DNA of 64,000 nt from an uncultured Bryobacteraceae bacterium (GCA_937924525.1 CALDSU010000008.1:248001-312000), one strand, 5' to 3'. Counted from the stretch's first letter, positions 33,640-42,833 are shown. Translations and numbers: made by a program. The notes: a model not told the origin generated them from the sequence alone.

Positions 33640-34947
33640 TCAGTGCCTGCTCGCCGCGGCTTCGTGTTCGGCGGCGGCGGCTTCTCCCGCCCAATCCCAA
33701 AGAAAGGGGAGGTTCCCCTCGCTGTCGAACGGGAACTCGTCGGGCCCGCGGAGGATGGTGAGCGCCGGGTTCGCCTCGATGGCGGGCCGCAGGTTTTCCG
33801 TCAGCGCAAGCAGGCCCAGTTCCAGGGAGTTTCGAATCCACCCCAGCGTCACCTCCTCAGCCGCGAACTTTCCCACGGTGGGAAAAACCTTCTCCAGGCA
33901 CATCTTGTCGGTGGGAAAGTGGATGGGCGTGCGGATCGCCGCCAGGCTGCCGGCGGTCAGCGAGTTGATTTGGGTGGGAATCCAATCGATCTGCTCGAGC
34001 AACCGGTCGTGCACGATGTCCGCCAGACCAATGCCGATGCCGTTGCCGTAAGAAAGCGCCGAGAGCCCGCGCACGAAGATCCGTTCGAACTTCGGACCCG
34101 GCCACGGATTGTACTGGCCGTGCGTGGCGCGGTTGACCACCTTGGTGTCCATGCCGGCGCCGCTGATGTTCTTGCCGATCTCGTCCAGCATGAGGATGTC
34201 GAGATCCATGGGGACGCGGCCCATCCACGACTTGGCTGTCTCGAGCAGTTCCTCTTCTCTCGCCTCCATGACCTCCGCGGGCACGGCGGCCAGCAACGCC
34301 GTGTCGTGGCGGGCGTCTTCCACAATGGCGAGCCCGCCGAGGATCCTGCCCGACGCCAGCACCTGCCGGCCTACGCTGCGAATCACGTGTTCCAGGCCCA
34401 GCTTATGAGCGAACGTGTGATACTGCTGCGCGCCGGCGAACTTGCCGAGGCCGATCGCCATCATTTTGAACAGGCCGCTTTCGAGTTTGCCGGTGAAATC
34501 CGTATGCCATTTCACGCGGCCCACCATCATCACGGCGCCGGTGTCGTAGGCGGCTTTGTCCAGATAAGCTTCGATCCCGTCGGGCGTCTTTCCGAGCGAC
34601 ACCACTTCCAATTGGCTGATCACGGGACAGCCCACGGTCTCCTCGATGATGCCGTAGTGCGCCAGCACTTCCGCCTGCCCCTCCGCCGTCGCCGCGCCGT
34701 GGCTGCCCATGGCGGGGAAGATGAACGGCCGCATGCCTTTCGATTTCCAAAAACTCACCACTGCCCGAACGATGGTCGCCAGATTGCTGATGCCCCTGCT
34801 GCCAACGCCGATCGCCACCGGCGCACCCGGGGCCAGGCGCGAGGCAAAGGGCGACTGGTTCAGTTCGCGGTAGACTTCAGCGGGGATATCGCGAATGGCG
34901 CGGTCCGGGAACGATTGCCGCACCAGAAGCAAACGGGGCCAAGACAT
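33640..34947 (-). CDS. LarA-like (lactate racemase N-domain, DUF2088-type) protein
   Basis: A 435-residue protein of the nickel-dependent lactate-racemase superfamily. Recognisable pieces are VAIGVGSRGISN (start of the Rossmann-like N-domain), MGSHGAATAEGQAEVLA and GRVKWHTDFTGKLESGLFKMMAIGLGKFAGAQQYH, the last with the conserved Lys/His environment. LarA itself uses a pincer nickel cofactor, but this LarA-like branch has no proven reaction. larB/C/E are not in the window, although the nickel chaperones hypA/hypB are 27 kb away; that may be coincidence. It abuts the isomerase gene by convergence (16 bp). Confidence 0.78.
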   Translation of the reverse strand: MSWPRLLLVRQSFPDRAIRDIPAEVYRELNQSPFASRLAPGAPVAIGVGSRGISNLATIVRAVVSFWKSKGMRPFIFPAMGSHGAATAEGQAEVLAHYGIIEETVGCPVISQLEVVSLGKTPDGIEAYLDKAAYDTGAVMMVGRVKWHTDFTGKLESGLFKMMAIGLGKFAGAQQYHTFAHKLGLEHVIRSVGRQVLASGRILGGLAIVEDARHDTALLAAVPAEVMEAREEELLETAKSWMGRVPMDLDILMLDEIGKNISGAGMDTKVVNRATHGQYNPWPGPKFERIFVRGLSALSYGNGIGIGLADIVHDRLLEQIDWIPTQINSLTAGSLAAIRTPIHFPTDKMCLEKVFPTVGKFAAEEVTLGWIRNSLELGLLALTENLRPAIEANPALTILRGPDEFPFDSEGNLPFLWDWAGEAAAAEHEAAASRH

Positions 34948-34953
34948 GCCTCA

Positions 34954-35115
34954 TTATACTTCCGGGTCTTCCTCAGGAGGCCGTTTGTGCTTCGGCTTCT
35001 TCCGGTCCTGCCGGTCCGTCAGGGGACGCGACGACGGCACGGCGCCCACGCGTTCGCGCGCCAGTTTCCGCACCTCGCGCGGCAGTTCGAAGCGCTTAGT
35101 TTTCTTGCGCGGCAT
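34954..35115 (-). CDS. Small basic protein, conserved-looking
   Basis: The 53-residue product starts MPRKKTKRFELPREVRKLARERVG and ends KKPKHKRPPEEDPEV. Basic clusters at both ends and a short helix in the middle resemble small nucleic-acid-associated proteins seen in acidobacterial genomes, from memory rather than a search. It begins at an ATG inside the 3' end of the PEP-CTERM gene (20-bp overlap) and ends 7 bp upstream of the LarA-like ATG, so the three minus-strand genes may form an operon. Confidence 0.6.
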   Translation of the reverse strand: MPRKKTKRFELPREVRKLARERVGAVPSSRPLTDRQDRKKPKHKRPPEEDPEV

Positions 35116-35848
35116 GGCGTTTCGCCCGCCCGCGACGCCAGAGCAAAAACGCCAGGCCGCCCGCGGCGGTGAGCCCGGCGGCCGGCTCGGGAATCTCCTC
35201 AATAATGGATCGCCCGTTAAAGAACGTCACCTGGTCGGTGGGGCCCAGGGTGAAGTTGAGTTCCACCGTCAGGAGTCCGAGAAACGGGCTATGGTTGAAC
35301 CCCGCTTGGTCCGTGCCGCAGTTCTGGGTCGAACCCGGCGGGGCGTTACAGCCCGAGCCCACCTTGCCAAGGAGATTGCCGTCAATATACGTGTAGGCCA
35401 GTCCCGGCTCTTCGCTGTTCAGGGTAAGACTGGACCCTGGCGGGTTGCCGCTCAGCGATGCGCCATCGTCGCCCAGATCGGTGACGGTCGCGCCGAGTTG
35501 CGAACTAGTGGTGCCGAACGGTCCCCCGACGGTGGGAGAACTGAACCGAAAACTGAAAGAACTGCTGGACGTGCTGAAGTTCAACACCGTCAGCCCGTAG
35601 TCCACGAACGGATCCGGGTTGGTGACCGCAAAGACGCTGATCGCGAACTGGCCCGGGCTGCCCAGAATCGCGGAGATGGTGAAGGTGGCTCCCCCGTTGC
35701 TGGTCGTGCCCGCCAGAGTCGCCAGGAAGGTATGATTGACGTAAACATCCAGCGTGGGAATGCAGGTCGGACACAAGATTGAACCTGCGCGGGCGGGAAC
35801 AGCCGCCCCCACCAGCATCAAAAACACCGGGAGCAACGAAGTTTTCAA
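35096..35848 (-). CDS. PEP-CTERM sorting-domain exported protein
   Basis: A 250-residue protein with an N-terminal signal (LLPVFLMLVGAAVPARAGS) and a C-terminal PEP-CTERM tag: EEIPEPAAGLTAAGGLAFLLWRRGRAKR. The tag has the Pro-Glu-Pro box, a hydrophobic helix and a basic end and is recognised by EpsH/exosortase for surface attachment or release. The middle is Ser/Thr/Gly-rich with two Cys pairs, suggesting a beta-rich secreted protein. A TTG start at 35848 follows GGAAGG; no ATG precedes the signal. An exosortase is not in the window. Confidence 0.82.
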   Translation of the reverse strand: MKTSLLPVFLMLVGAAVPARAGSILCPTCIPTLDVYVNHTFLATLAGTTSNGGATFTISAILGSPGQFAISVFAVTNPDPFVDYGLTVLNFSTSSSSFSFRFSSPTVGGPFGTTSSQLGATVTDLGDDGASLSGNPPGSSLTLNSEEPGLAYTYIDGNLLGKVGSGCNAPPGSTQNCGTDQAGFNHSPFLGLLTVELNFTLGPTDQVTFFNGRSIIEEIPEPAAGLTAAGGLAFLLWRRGRAKRHAAQEN

Positions 35849-35970
35849 GGGAGAGACCTTCCACGCTAGGATTTCGCGACCCTTCTTAGATTAGAGAGGT
35901 CCGGGCGGCGCGTCAAGAACGTTTGCGGGTTGAGTTGCTCAAAACGCTTCTATTTCTTAAACTCAGGCGA

Positions 35971-38900
35971 GTGAGGACCAGTACCATCCCTTGGGTCGCG
36001 CCGGTGCTGCTGGCCTCGCTGACCTGGGCGCAGCCCGGCCCGGAGACCGGCTATCCGCTGTTCCGCCACTACTCGCCGCGCGTGTATGGCGCGCAGGGGC
36101 AGACGTGGGTGGCGCTGCAGGACCGCCGCGGCATTCTGCTGGTGGGAAACAACGACGGCATCCTGGAATACGACGGCGTCCGCTGGCGCCTCCTCGCTTC
36201 CGAGACAGAACTGACCGTAGCGCGGGCCCTCGCGATGGATCTGGCCGGCCGGATCTACGTGGGTGCGCGAGGCAATTTCGGCTATCTCGAACCCGACGCC
36301 GCCGGTCTGCTGCGCTTCATTTCGCTCGTCCCGAGGCTCAAGCCAGAGGACCGGAAGTTTCAGGACGTTTGGTCGGTGGTGATCGCCGGAGAAGACGTCT
36401 TCTTTGCGGCCGCCGAACGGGTGTTTCGCCTTTCGGTTTCCGGCGAACTCGAAGCGCTGCGCGTGCCGGATCGGCTCCTCCGGGCCGCGGCGATTGGTGG
36501 CGAACTCTATGCGCAGATCAGCGGGCACGGCCTGATGCGCTGGCAGCGGGGCGCCTGGTCGTTAGCGCCCGGCGGCGAGCGTTTTGCCGGCGGCCGTATT
36601 GGCTGCCTGCTGGAGGAGCCGGAAGGCGGTCTGCTGGTGGCCACGCGGGACGCGGTCTTCCGCCAGCGGGGGGACCAGTTCGTTCCGCTGGCCAGTGCCG
36701 CGGCGGAGTTGCTGGCCTCGTCGCAGGTCTATTCCTGTTCGCGGACCTCTTTTGGCTTTGCCCTGGCGACCCTGCGCAATGGCGTGCTCCTGGCCGACAA
36801 GCAGTTTCACCTGCTGGGCGTCGTGAACATGGCGGCTGGTCTGCCGACCAACCTGGTCAGTTCCGTCACCGAGGACCAGGAAGGAGGCCTGTGGCTGACC
36901 GGCGACCTCGGGGTGATCCGCCTGGAGGCGCCCGCGCCGTTGACCGTGTTCGATGCCCGGGCGGGTTTGAAAGGTACCGCCCTCCAGGTGGCCCGTCACC
37001 AAGACCGCATCTACGCCGGCACGGTCCACGGCTTGTACCGGCTGCAACCCGGCGCGGGGGGCGCGCCGGCGCGTTTCGAGCCGGTCGACCCGGTTGCCGA
37101 ACAGGTATTCGCGTTGCTGTCGACCGAAGCCGGCCTCTTGATCGGCGGCTCCAACGGGGTGGCGGTGTGGCGGGGTGGACGTGCCGAGCGCCTGGCGGCC
37201 GTGCGCAATGTGTATGACCTCGTGCGGCTACGCAACGACCCGAACACGGCGTTCGCGTTAGGACCGGAGGGGCTGTTCCGCCTGGAGCAGAAAAACGGCC
37301 GGTGGCAGGCGGCCGGCCGCGTTCCGGGAATCCAGCAACTGCTGCGCCGCGCGGCTGAGGACCGCGATGGCCGGCTGTGGCTCGGCAGCGACTTTCAGGG
37401 CGTGCTGCGCCTCGATCTGCGCCAGCATCCCCCCGTGGTGGAAACATTCGGGACGGATGCCGGGCTGCCGGAGGCGTGGAGTTATCCCTTCCCGGTGGCG
37501 GGCGGGGTCGCCTTCAGCACCGCCAAGGGCCCGCTGCGCTTCGACGAGACCGCTCGGAAGTTCACGCCCGCGATCTCCGACGCGTTCGCCGCAATGGCCG
37601 AGGCGCCGCTGCTCATGCATGAGGATCCGGCGGGCAATGTGTGGGCCGCCGCGCGATCCTACAGCGGCGTGCTGCGCAAACCGCCGAACGGAAGCTATCT
37701 CTGGGATCCTTCGCCTTTCCGGCGAACCTCGGTGGAAGCGCTCCCGTGGCCGGGGCAAAGCGAGATCTACGGCTGGCTGGCGGAACCTTCCGGAGTGGTG
37801 TGGGCCGCGAGCGCCGAGGGCATCGTCCGCTACGACCCCGCCGTCCGGCTCCCCAAGGCGTCCCTCCAGGCTTCCATCCGGCTGGTGCAGTCCATCACGG
37901 CCGGCGCCGAGGACATCTATTTTCATGGCGCCTCTCCGGAATTCGGGGAGATTTCCTTGCCCTACCAGCGCAATTCTCTGCGCTTTGAAGTGGCGGCCAG
38001 CTCGTTCGCCGAAGAGAGCCAGAACGAGTTTCGCTTCCAACTGGTGGGATTCGATCCCCAGCCTTCGGCCTGGACCCGCGAAACCCGGCGCGACTACACC
38101 AATCTGTCCGAGGGAAACTACCGGTTTCGGGTCGAAGCTCGCAACCTGTGCGGCATTCCCGCCAGGCCTGCCGAGTTTGCGTTCCACATCCAGCCGCCCT
38201 GGTACCGCGCCTGGTGGGCGTATCTGATCTACGCCGCGGTCTTCCTGCTGGCGATGCGGGAGACCCTGCGCTGGCGGCTGCGGGCGGTGGAAGAGCACAA
38301 CCGCCGCCTGCAACAACTGGTGGACCAGCGCACCGAGGAGATCCGCCTCAAGTCCGAGGAGCTTGAACGCGCCAACGCCGCCCTGACGCGGACCAACGCC
38401 GAACTGGCAACATTCAATCGCGAGAAGAACGAATTCATGGGCATTGCCGCCCATGACCTGAAGAACCCGCTGGGCGCGATTCGCGGCTACGCCGAAATGA
38501 TGGAGGAGGACGCCGGCGACTTGCAGCCCGGCGAGATCGCCGAGTACGCCGGCAAAATCAAAGGCAGCGCCAACCTGATGTTCGACCTGGTGTCGAACCT
38601 GCTGGACGTGAATCGCATCGAGCGAGGCCAGATGGAGGCTACGCTCTCGCCCTGCGACGTCTGGGACTGCGCCGTTCGTTCGGCGGAAAACTTCCGCGCC
38701 CGCGCCGAGGCCAAGCAGATCGAACTCCGGTTGGACGACGGGCGCCCCGCGCCCGCGCTTGCCGACGCCGGGCAGTTGGCGCAAGTGCTCGACAACCTGA
38801 TCTCGAACGCCATCAAGTACTCGCCGCCCGGCAAACGGGTCTTCGTCCGGAGTTGGGAGCAGAACGGCCGCGTGCGGGTCGAAGTGCGGGACGAAGGCCC

Positions 38901-39111
38901 CGGGCTGACGCCGGAAGATCACCAGCGCCTCTTCACCACCTTTGCCCGGCTCAGCGCGAAACCCACGGCCGGCGAGCATTCTACCGGACTGGGCCTGGCC
39001 ATCGTGAAGCGGCTGGTCGAGCAAATGCAAGGCCGCGTCTGGTGCGAAAGCGAACCCGGCCGCGGCGCGGCGTTCCTTGTCGAGTTGCCCCGCGCGGACG
39101 GGCTGTCGTAG
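35971..39111 (+). CDS. Membrane sensor histidine kinase with beta-propeller sensor domain
   Basis: A ~1046-residue protein. After a signal segment (IPWVAPVLLASLTWAQ), a two-component-regulator propeller runs for about 680 residues (repeats such as WVALQDRRGILLVGNNDGILEYDG and GGLWLTGDLGVIRLEAP), then a Y_Y_Y domain (FRFQLVGFDPQPSAWTRETRRDYTNLSEGNYRFRVEA), a transmembrane helix (YLIYAAVFLLAMRETL) and a coiled coil. HisKA has His828 in AAHDLKNPLGAIRGY. The HATPase lobe keeps QVLDNLISNAIKYSPPG, DEGPGLT and GEHSTGLGLAIVKRL. No receiver or DNA-binding domain is fused, unlike Bacteroides hybrid regulators, so a separate regulator is needed. I prefer the GTG at 35971 to a TTG at 35923. It probably senses an extracellular glycan or related ligand. 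Confidence 0.9.
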   Translation: MRTSTIPWVAPVLLASLTWAQPGPETGYPLFRHYSPRVYGAQGQTWVALQDRRGILLVGNNDGILEYDGVRWRLLASETELTVARALAMDLAGRIYVGARGNFGYLEPDAAGLLRFISLVPRLKPEDRKFQDVWSVVIAGEDVFFAAAERVFRLSVSGELEALRVPDRLLRAAAIGGELYAQISGHGLMRWQRGAWSLAPGGERFAGGRIGCLLEEPEGGLLVATRDAVFRQRGDQFVPLASAAAELLASSQVYSCSRTSFGFALATLRNGVLLADKQFHLLGVVNMAAGLPTNLVSSVTEDQEGGLWLTGDLGVIRLEAPAPLTVFDARAGLKGTALQVARHQDRIYAGTVHGLYRLQPGAGGAPARFEPVDPVAEQVFALLSTEAGLLIGGSNGVAVWRGGRAERLAAVRNVYDLVRLRNDPNTAFALGPEGLFRLEQKNGRWQAAGRVPGIQQLLRRAAEDRDGRLWLGSDFQGVLRLDLRQHPPVVETFGTDAGLPEAWSYPFPVAGGVAFSTAKGPLRFDETARKFTPAISDAFAAMAEAPLLMHEDPAGNVWAAARSYSGVLRKPPNGSYLWDPSPFRRTSVEALPWPGQSEIYGWLAEPSGVVWAASAEGIVRYDPAVRLPKASLQASIRLVQSITAGAEDIYFHGASPEFGEISLPYQRNSLRFEVAASSFAEESQNEFRFQLVGFDPQPSAWTRETRRDYTNLSEGNYRFRVEARNLCGIPARPAEFAFHIQPPWYRAWWAYLIYAAVFLLAMRETLRWRLRAVEEHNRRLQQLVDQRTEEIRLKSEELERANAALTRTNAELATFNREKNEFMGIAAHDLKNPLGAIRGYAEMMEEDAGDLQPGEIAEYAGKIKGSANLMFDLVSNLLDVNRIERGQMEATLSPCDVWDCAVRSAENFRARAEAKQIELRLDDGRPAPALADAGQLAQVLDNLISNAIKYSPPGKRVFVRSWEQNGRVRVEVRDEGPGLTPEDHQRLFTTFARLSAKPTAGEHSTGLGLAIVKRLVEQMQGRVWCESEPGRGAAFLVELPRADGLS

Positions 39112-40037
39112 ATCCCCGCGCCCGCGAATCGACGCGTCAAGCCTGGCCCGCGAACCGATCGCCGAGCGCCGACACGCACCCGGACCCGCCAGCTCACGAG
39201 CAGCGGAACCCGGATACCCAATTCGTAAAGGCAACCTTTCCCCTCGCGAAGGGAGGCGTTCGACGTGGCGCGCAGTTCGCCGCCGTTGTCCGAAGTGACC
39301 ACGATCAGGGTATGCTCGAACATCCCCAGCGGCGGCGGAGCCGGTAGCGGCGTGTGCACCGCGTCATGCGGCAAGTAAAGGAAAAAGGGCTGAGGGTGGT
39401 TATGTTCCAGGCACGCAAGGACCTCCCTGGTGAAGCGGTCCGTCAGGTACTCGCCGGGGCGGCCGCCCTTCGGGGTAGGGATGGCCGTATTCCAGTCCTG
39501 ACGCGCGTTCGTGTCAGGATAAAAGTACGACGGTCGAGCACCATGTTCGTCGCCGGCGACGTTCATGTCGAACCCCTGCGCGTCCGGGCAGAACCCGCGC
39601 GGGCCCAGGCGCCATTTGCCCACGCTCGGCGAGACGTATCCACCGGGGCGCAGGGCTTCCGCCAGGGTCACTTCTTCCGCGCGCAAAAACAGGTAGTCGT
39701 CGGGAGGCAGGATTCTCCCGGCAGCCGGATGCCGGTGGCGCCCGGTCGCGGTGATGTGCCCGGTGAATCCGACGCGCGCCGGGAAGCGGCCGGTCGGCAG
39801 GGCCGCGCGGCTGGCCGAACAGGCGGGACAGTTGGCGTACGCGTTCGTGAAGCGCGCGCCCTCATCCGCCAGGCGGTCGATGTGCGGCGTCTCGTGGAAT
39901 GAGCTTCCCTGGCAACCGAGGTCGCTCCACCCCAGGTCGTCGATCACCACGAGCAGCACGTTGGGCCGCGTGGCGCGGCGCGTCTGCGCGAAGCCCAGGA
40001 CCCCGCCCGCCCAGCCAACGAACTCCCGGCGGCGCAT
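38919..40037 (-). pseudogene. Sulfatase with an internal deletion and lost C-terminus
   Basis: From the ATG at 40037 the frame reads a Tat-like leader (MRRREFVGWAGGVLGF) and type I sulfatase motifs: LLVVIDDLGWSDLGC, ANCPACSASRAALPTGRFPARV (CSASR again), SVGKWRLGPRG and FFLYLPHDAVHTPL. Then about 90 residues that normally lie between the substrate His and the second metal site are missing: HTPLPAPPPLGMFEH joins straight to TLIVVTSDNGGEL. Homology stops near 39190; the remaining ~90 codons to 38919 are antisense to the 3' end of the kinase gene and are not sulfatase. A whole sulfatase would be about 450 residues. Non-functional unless a truncated form folds. Confidence 0.8.
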
Positions 40038-40080
40038 GCGAACTCCTTGTGGACCACGGCGAGGTTGCGGACCTTTCGCT

Positions 40081-40851
40081 TTAGCGGCCCAGGCTCTCCA
40101 TTACCAGCCTGGCCGTCTCCCGACCGGAGAAGTTTTGCTGTCCGGTGATCAGGTTTCCATCGCGAATGGCGAAGCTGCGCCACCTGCCCGCCTGCACGTA
40201 GTTCGCGCCGGCTTTCTTCATTTCGTCTTCGATCCGCCAGGGCATGACGCGCTGGCCCCGGGGCAGCAGGCCCATGCTCCACACCGCCTCGTCCGCGAAG
40301 TCCTCCTCCACGTTGGCGAAGCCAGTCACGGTCCGTCCTGTCGCGATCAACTCGCCGTTGCCAAGCCGCGCATACCGCAGGATGGCCACGCCGTGGCACA
40401 GGGCCGCCACCACCTTGCCGGCTTCAAAGAACTCGGCGAATTTGCGGTGCAGATTCCCCGCTGTTTCGAAGTTGAACATGGGCGCCTGGCCGCCTGCCAC
40501 CAGCAGGGCGTCATACCGGTCCGCCTCAAGACCGTCTACTCGGGCGGTGCGCTCGACCAGCGCCGCCCGCTGCGGCGAGGCGAGGAAACCCAAGCTGATC
40601 AAGTCGCTCGCCGAGTAGCCGCTGGCGTCGCGGGGATCGCTCATCGCGTCCGCCTCGCACTTGCCGCCCGCGGGGCTGACGACGTCCACTGCATAGCCCG
40701 CTTCCTCGAACTCATAGTAGGGGTGGGTCAGTTCGCTCCACCAGAATCCGGCCGGCCAGCCGGTGGTAGTCGAGACCGCCGGATTGGCGATCACGATCGC
40801 GATTCGCTTTCTGGCCCGGGGATTGGTCACGTTGCTGTCTTTGAGGCTCAA
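40081..40851 (-). CDS. DJ-1/PfpI-family (class I glutamine-amidotransferase-like) protein
   Basis: A 256-residue protein. The nucleophile elbow is AALCHGVAIL (Cys) and the fold is clear from IAIVIANPAVSTTTGWPAGFWWSELTHPYYEFEEAGYAVDVVSPAGGKCEADAMS and DALLVAGGQAPMFNF. The conserved Glu before the motif (WSELTHPY) and a His follow the Hsp31/YhbO-like branch, whose members act as glyoxalases, deglycases or stress chaperones. I chose a TTG start at 40851 because AGGAGG precedes it closely, and no ATG lies before the conserved strand. An identifiable promoter with palindromes lies 90 bp upstream. Confidence 0.82.
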   Translation of the reverse strand: MSLKDSNVTNPRARKRIAIVIANPAVSTTTGWPAGFWWSELTHPYYEFEEAGYAVDVVSPAGGKCEADAMSDPRDASGYSASDLISLGFLASPQRAALVERTARVDGLEADRYDALLVAGGQAPMFNFETAGNLHRKFAEFFEAGKVVAALCHGVAILRYARLGNGELIATGRTVTGFANVEEDFADEAVWSMGLLPRGQRVMPWRIEDEMKKAGANYVQAGRWRSFAIRDGNLITGQQNFSGRETARLVMESLGR

Positions 40852-40938
40852 CGCCTTCCTCCTGAAACCGGGAACGCCGGGGGCGGCCGTTTGCAGGCTC
40901 CCGGAGGTTGCCCGCCCACGCCGCGGAGATTATCATTA

Positions 40939-40970
40939 CGATACTGTATCGTATCGATACACTTTGTCAA
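40939..40970 (-). promoter_or_regulatory. Promoter with overlapping palindromic operator-like sites
   Basis: Read on the minus strand: -35 TTGACA (40965-40970), 16-bp spacer, -10 TACAGT (40943-40948), about 90 bp before the DJ-1 start. The -10 box lies inside a perfect palindrome CGATAC-T-GTATCG (40939-40951), and a second perfect palindrome, GTATCGATAC, fills 40951-40960. Their placement suits repression by a dimeric regulator. The rest of the gap to 41121 has only a GC-rich hairpin (about 41039-41068) and no gene. Confidence 0.6.
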
Positions 40971-41121
40971 GGCGCGTCCGGCAGGGTCAATCGGGCGGAG
41001 GATTGCCTCCGGGAAAAGGAGGAGAGGCGTGCCTCAGGCGGGCGGGCTCCCCACCCGCCCACCCGCCGGCCCAAAGAAAGAAAAGGGATCAACCCGTGCG
41101 GGGGAAGGCGAGGCCGGGCGC

Positions 41122-41508
41122 CTAGAACAGGTCGCCGACTTCCTTGGCGACACCACGCGCTTCCAGGTGGATTAACCCCGCGTTGCCGCCCTTGGGCGCG
41201 ATCACCGCCAGCACGCCTTTGGCGCCGGCCGCGTACATGAAGATCTGGCCCTCCGCGCCGGTGACGCTGATCTCTACCAGGCCGCCCACGCTCAAACTCT
41301 CACTGACGCGCTTGCCCAGGTTGACGCAGGCGGCGGCCATGGCGGCAATCCGGTCCGCCATCGCGGCCACCCGCGCCGGATCGGCGCCGCCCGCGATGGA
41401 GTGGGCCACCGGCAGTCCCTCCGTGGAGGCGATCAATACGCCCCGCAACTCGGGGATGGCCGCCCGCAGCGCTTCGATCTGCTTCTGCAAAGCCTCAAGT
41501 TTCGCCAT
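41122..41508 (-). CDS. Roadblock/LC7-domain protein
   Basis: A 128-residue protein. The Roadblock/LC7 fold is shown by IPELRGVLIASTEGLPVAHSI, ARVAAMADRIAAMAAACVNLGKRV, LVEISVTGAEGQIFMYAAGAKGVLAVIAP and GLIHLEARGVAKEV. Such proteins (for example MglB) act as GTPase-activating partners of small Ras-like GTPases; no mglA-like GTPase lies in the window, so the partner is elsewhere. GGAGAAC precedes the ATG. A GC-rich inverted repeat (about 41039-41068) follows the gene but lacks a convincing T-run. Confidence 0.87.
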   Translation of the reverse strand: MAKLEALQKQIEALRAAIPELRGVLIASTEGLPVAHSIAGGADPARVAAMADRIAAMAAACVNLGKRVSESLSVGGLVEISVTGAEGQIFMYAAGAKGVLAVIAPKGGNAGLIHLEARGVAKEVGDLF

Positions 41509-41642
41509 CGTGTTCTCCTTTTCCTAACTCCGCCAAGAGCTACGGATCTGAACTAATACAATCGCTCGAATAGGGAGAAAACTTTAGGCCCGTAGTACGG
41601 AAAAATTTCCGCCGCGGCCCCGGCGTGACGCTCGCAGGAAGG

Positions 41643-42833
41643 CTAGGGCTTTTCGGTCACCTGCCGCACCAGGCGCAACAGGTTGCCGCCCAGGAACTTG
41701 CGAATGCGTTCCTCCGAGTAGCCGCGGCGCAGCATCGCGTCGGTAATCTGCGCGAGGTCGCGCACGTCGCGCATCCCCTTGGGCAGCGTCGGACCGCCGT
41801 CGAAATCGCTGCCCAAGGCGACATGATCTTCCCCTACGATTTGAATCGCCCGGTCGACCACGGCGACCCAGTCCTCGGGGCGGAATAGGACTTCGGGCGG
41901 CGCCGGCATCCCCTCCATCGGGAACTGCGGGGCGACTTGCCGGTCAATGTCGAGAATCGAGCGGGACGCGGCCGGTTCGCGAATCTTGGAGGTGTCCCAG
42001 AAGACCTTGCCGGCATGTTTGGTCCGCCAGTCAAACATCGGGCGGTGATGGAATTCGTTGCCGATGTGGAAGCCGATCACTCCTCCCTTGGCGGCCAGTT
42101 TGCGCATCAGCGCCTCCGGCATGTTGCGCGGGATGTCGTTGAAGATACGCAGACCGTGATGGGTTGCGACGAGGGGATCCGTGCTGACCTCCAGCGCCTG
42201 TTCGATCGTGGCGTCGGAGGCATGCGAGATATTGATCACCATGCCCAGACGGTTCATCTCCCGGATGACCGCGCGGCCCTGCTCCGACAAGCCTTGGAAC
42301 CTGGCCGGCGCACAACAGGAATCCGCCAGGCTGTTGGCCCAGTTATGCGCGGGCAGCATCAGCGAGCGGAAACCGAGCCGGTAAAGGGTCCGCAGCACTC
42401 CCAGGTCTCCATCCAGATCGAAACCGCCCTCCAGGTCCAGCAACGCGGCCATCTTGCCGCCCTGCACGATGCGTTCGATGTCGGAGGCGCGGTAGGCCAG
42501 TTCCAGCACCTCGCGGTGGGCCTCGATCTGGCGCATGGCCAAGTCGTAAAGCCGGAGGGTGTGCTTGGTCTCGAAACGCTCGGGGTAATACTCTTCCGGG
42601 ATATAAAGCGTGAAGAAGAGCGCATCCATCCCGCCTTCGCGCGCCCGGGGAAGATCCCATTGGCCGTTCTTCAGCCGCTCGCCGAGATTGGTCCCGTCGT
42701 GGAACTGGCGGTTGATCACGTGCACGTGCGCGTCGAAGACCAGCGCGTTCTGGTGCAGTTGCCGGGCGCGCTGGGAGACCGGCCCCGCTCCCGCGGCGAG
42801 AGCGGCAAAGAAAAAGAGCAGGGGCGTGCGCAT
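41643..42833 (-). CDS. Membrane dipeptidase (renal dipeptidase family, M19)
   Basis: A 396-residue zinc dipeptidase with a signal peptide (MRTPLLFFFAALAAGAGPVS). Metal and catalytic residues are visible: VFDAHVHVI (His-x-Asp/His), ALLDLEGGFDLDGDL (bridging Glu), VATHHGLRIFNDIPRN (His ligands) and HVALGSDFDGGPTLPKGM (Asp). The family cleaves dipeptides, including D-amino-acid-containing ones and beta-lactam dehydropeptides in animals. The ATG at 42833 is chosen for the signal; an in-frame ATG at 42959 adds 42 non-conserved residues. It probably salvages dipeptides from peptidoglycan or food protein. Confidence 0.9.
   Translation of the reverse strand: MRTPLLFFFAALAAGAGPVSQRARQLHQNALVFDAHVHVINRQFHDGTNLGERLKNGQWDLPRAREGGMDALFFTLYIPEEYYPERFETKHTLRLYDLAMRQIEAHREVLELAYRASDIERIVQGGKMAALLDLEGGFDLDGDLGVLRTLYRLGFRSLMLPAHNWANSLADSCCAPARFQGLSEQGRAVIREMNRLGMVINISHASDATIEQALEVSTDPLVATHHGLRIFNDIPRNMPEALMRKLAAKGGVIGFHIGNEFHHRPMFDWRTKHAGKVFWDTSKIREPAASRSILDIDRQVAPQFPMEGMPAPPEVLFRPEDWVAVVDRAIQIVGEDHVALGSDFDGGPTLPKGMRDVRDLAQITDAMLRRGYSEERIRKFLGGNLLRLVRQVTEKP

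Noticed and set aside
41039-41068. Rho-independent terminator after the Roadblock gene
   Set aside because: The inverted GC-rich repeat is present but no T-run follows it on the minus strand; not listed as a terminator.
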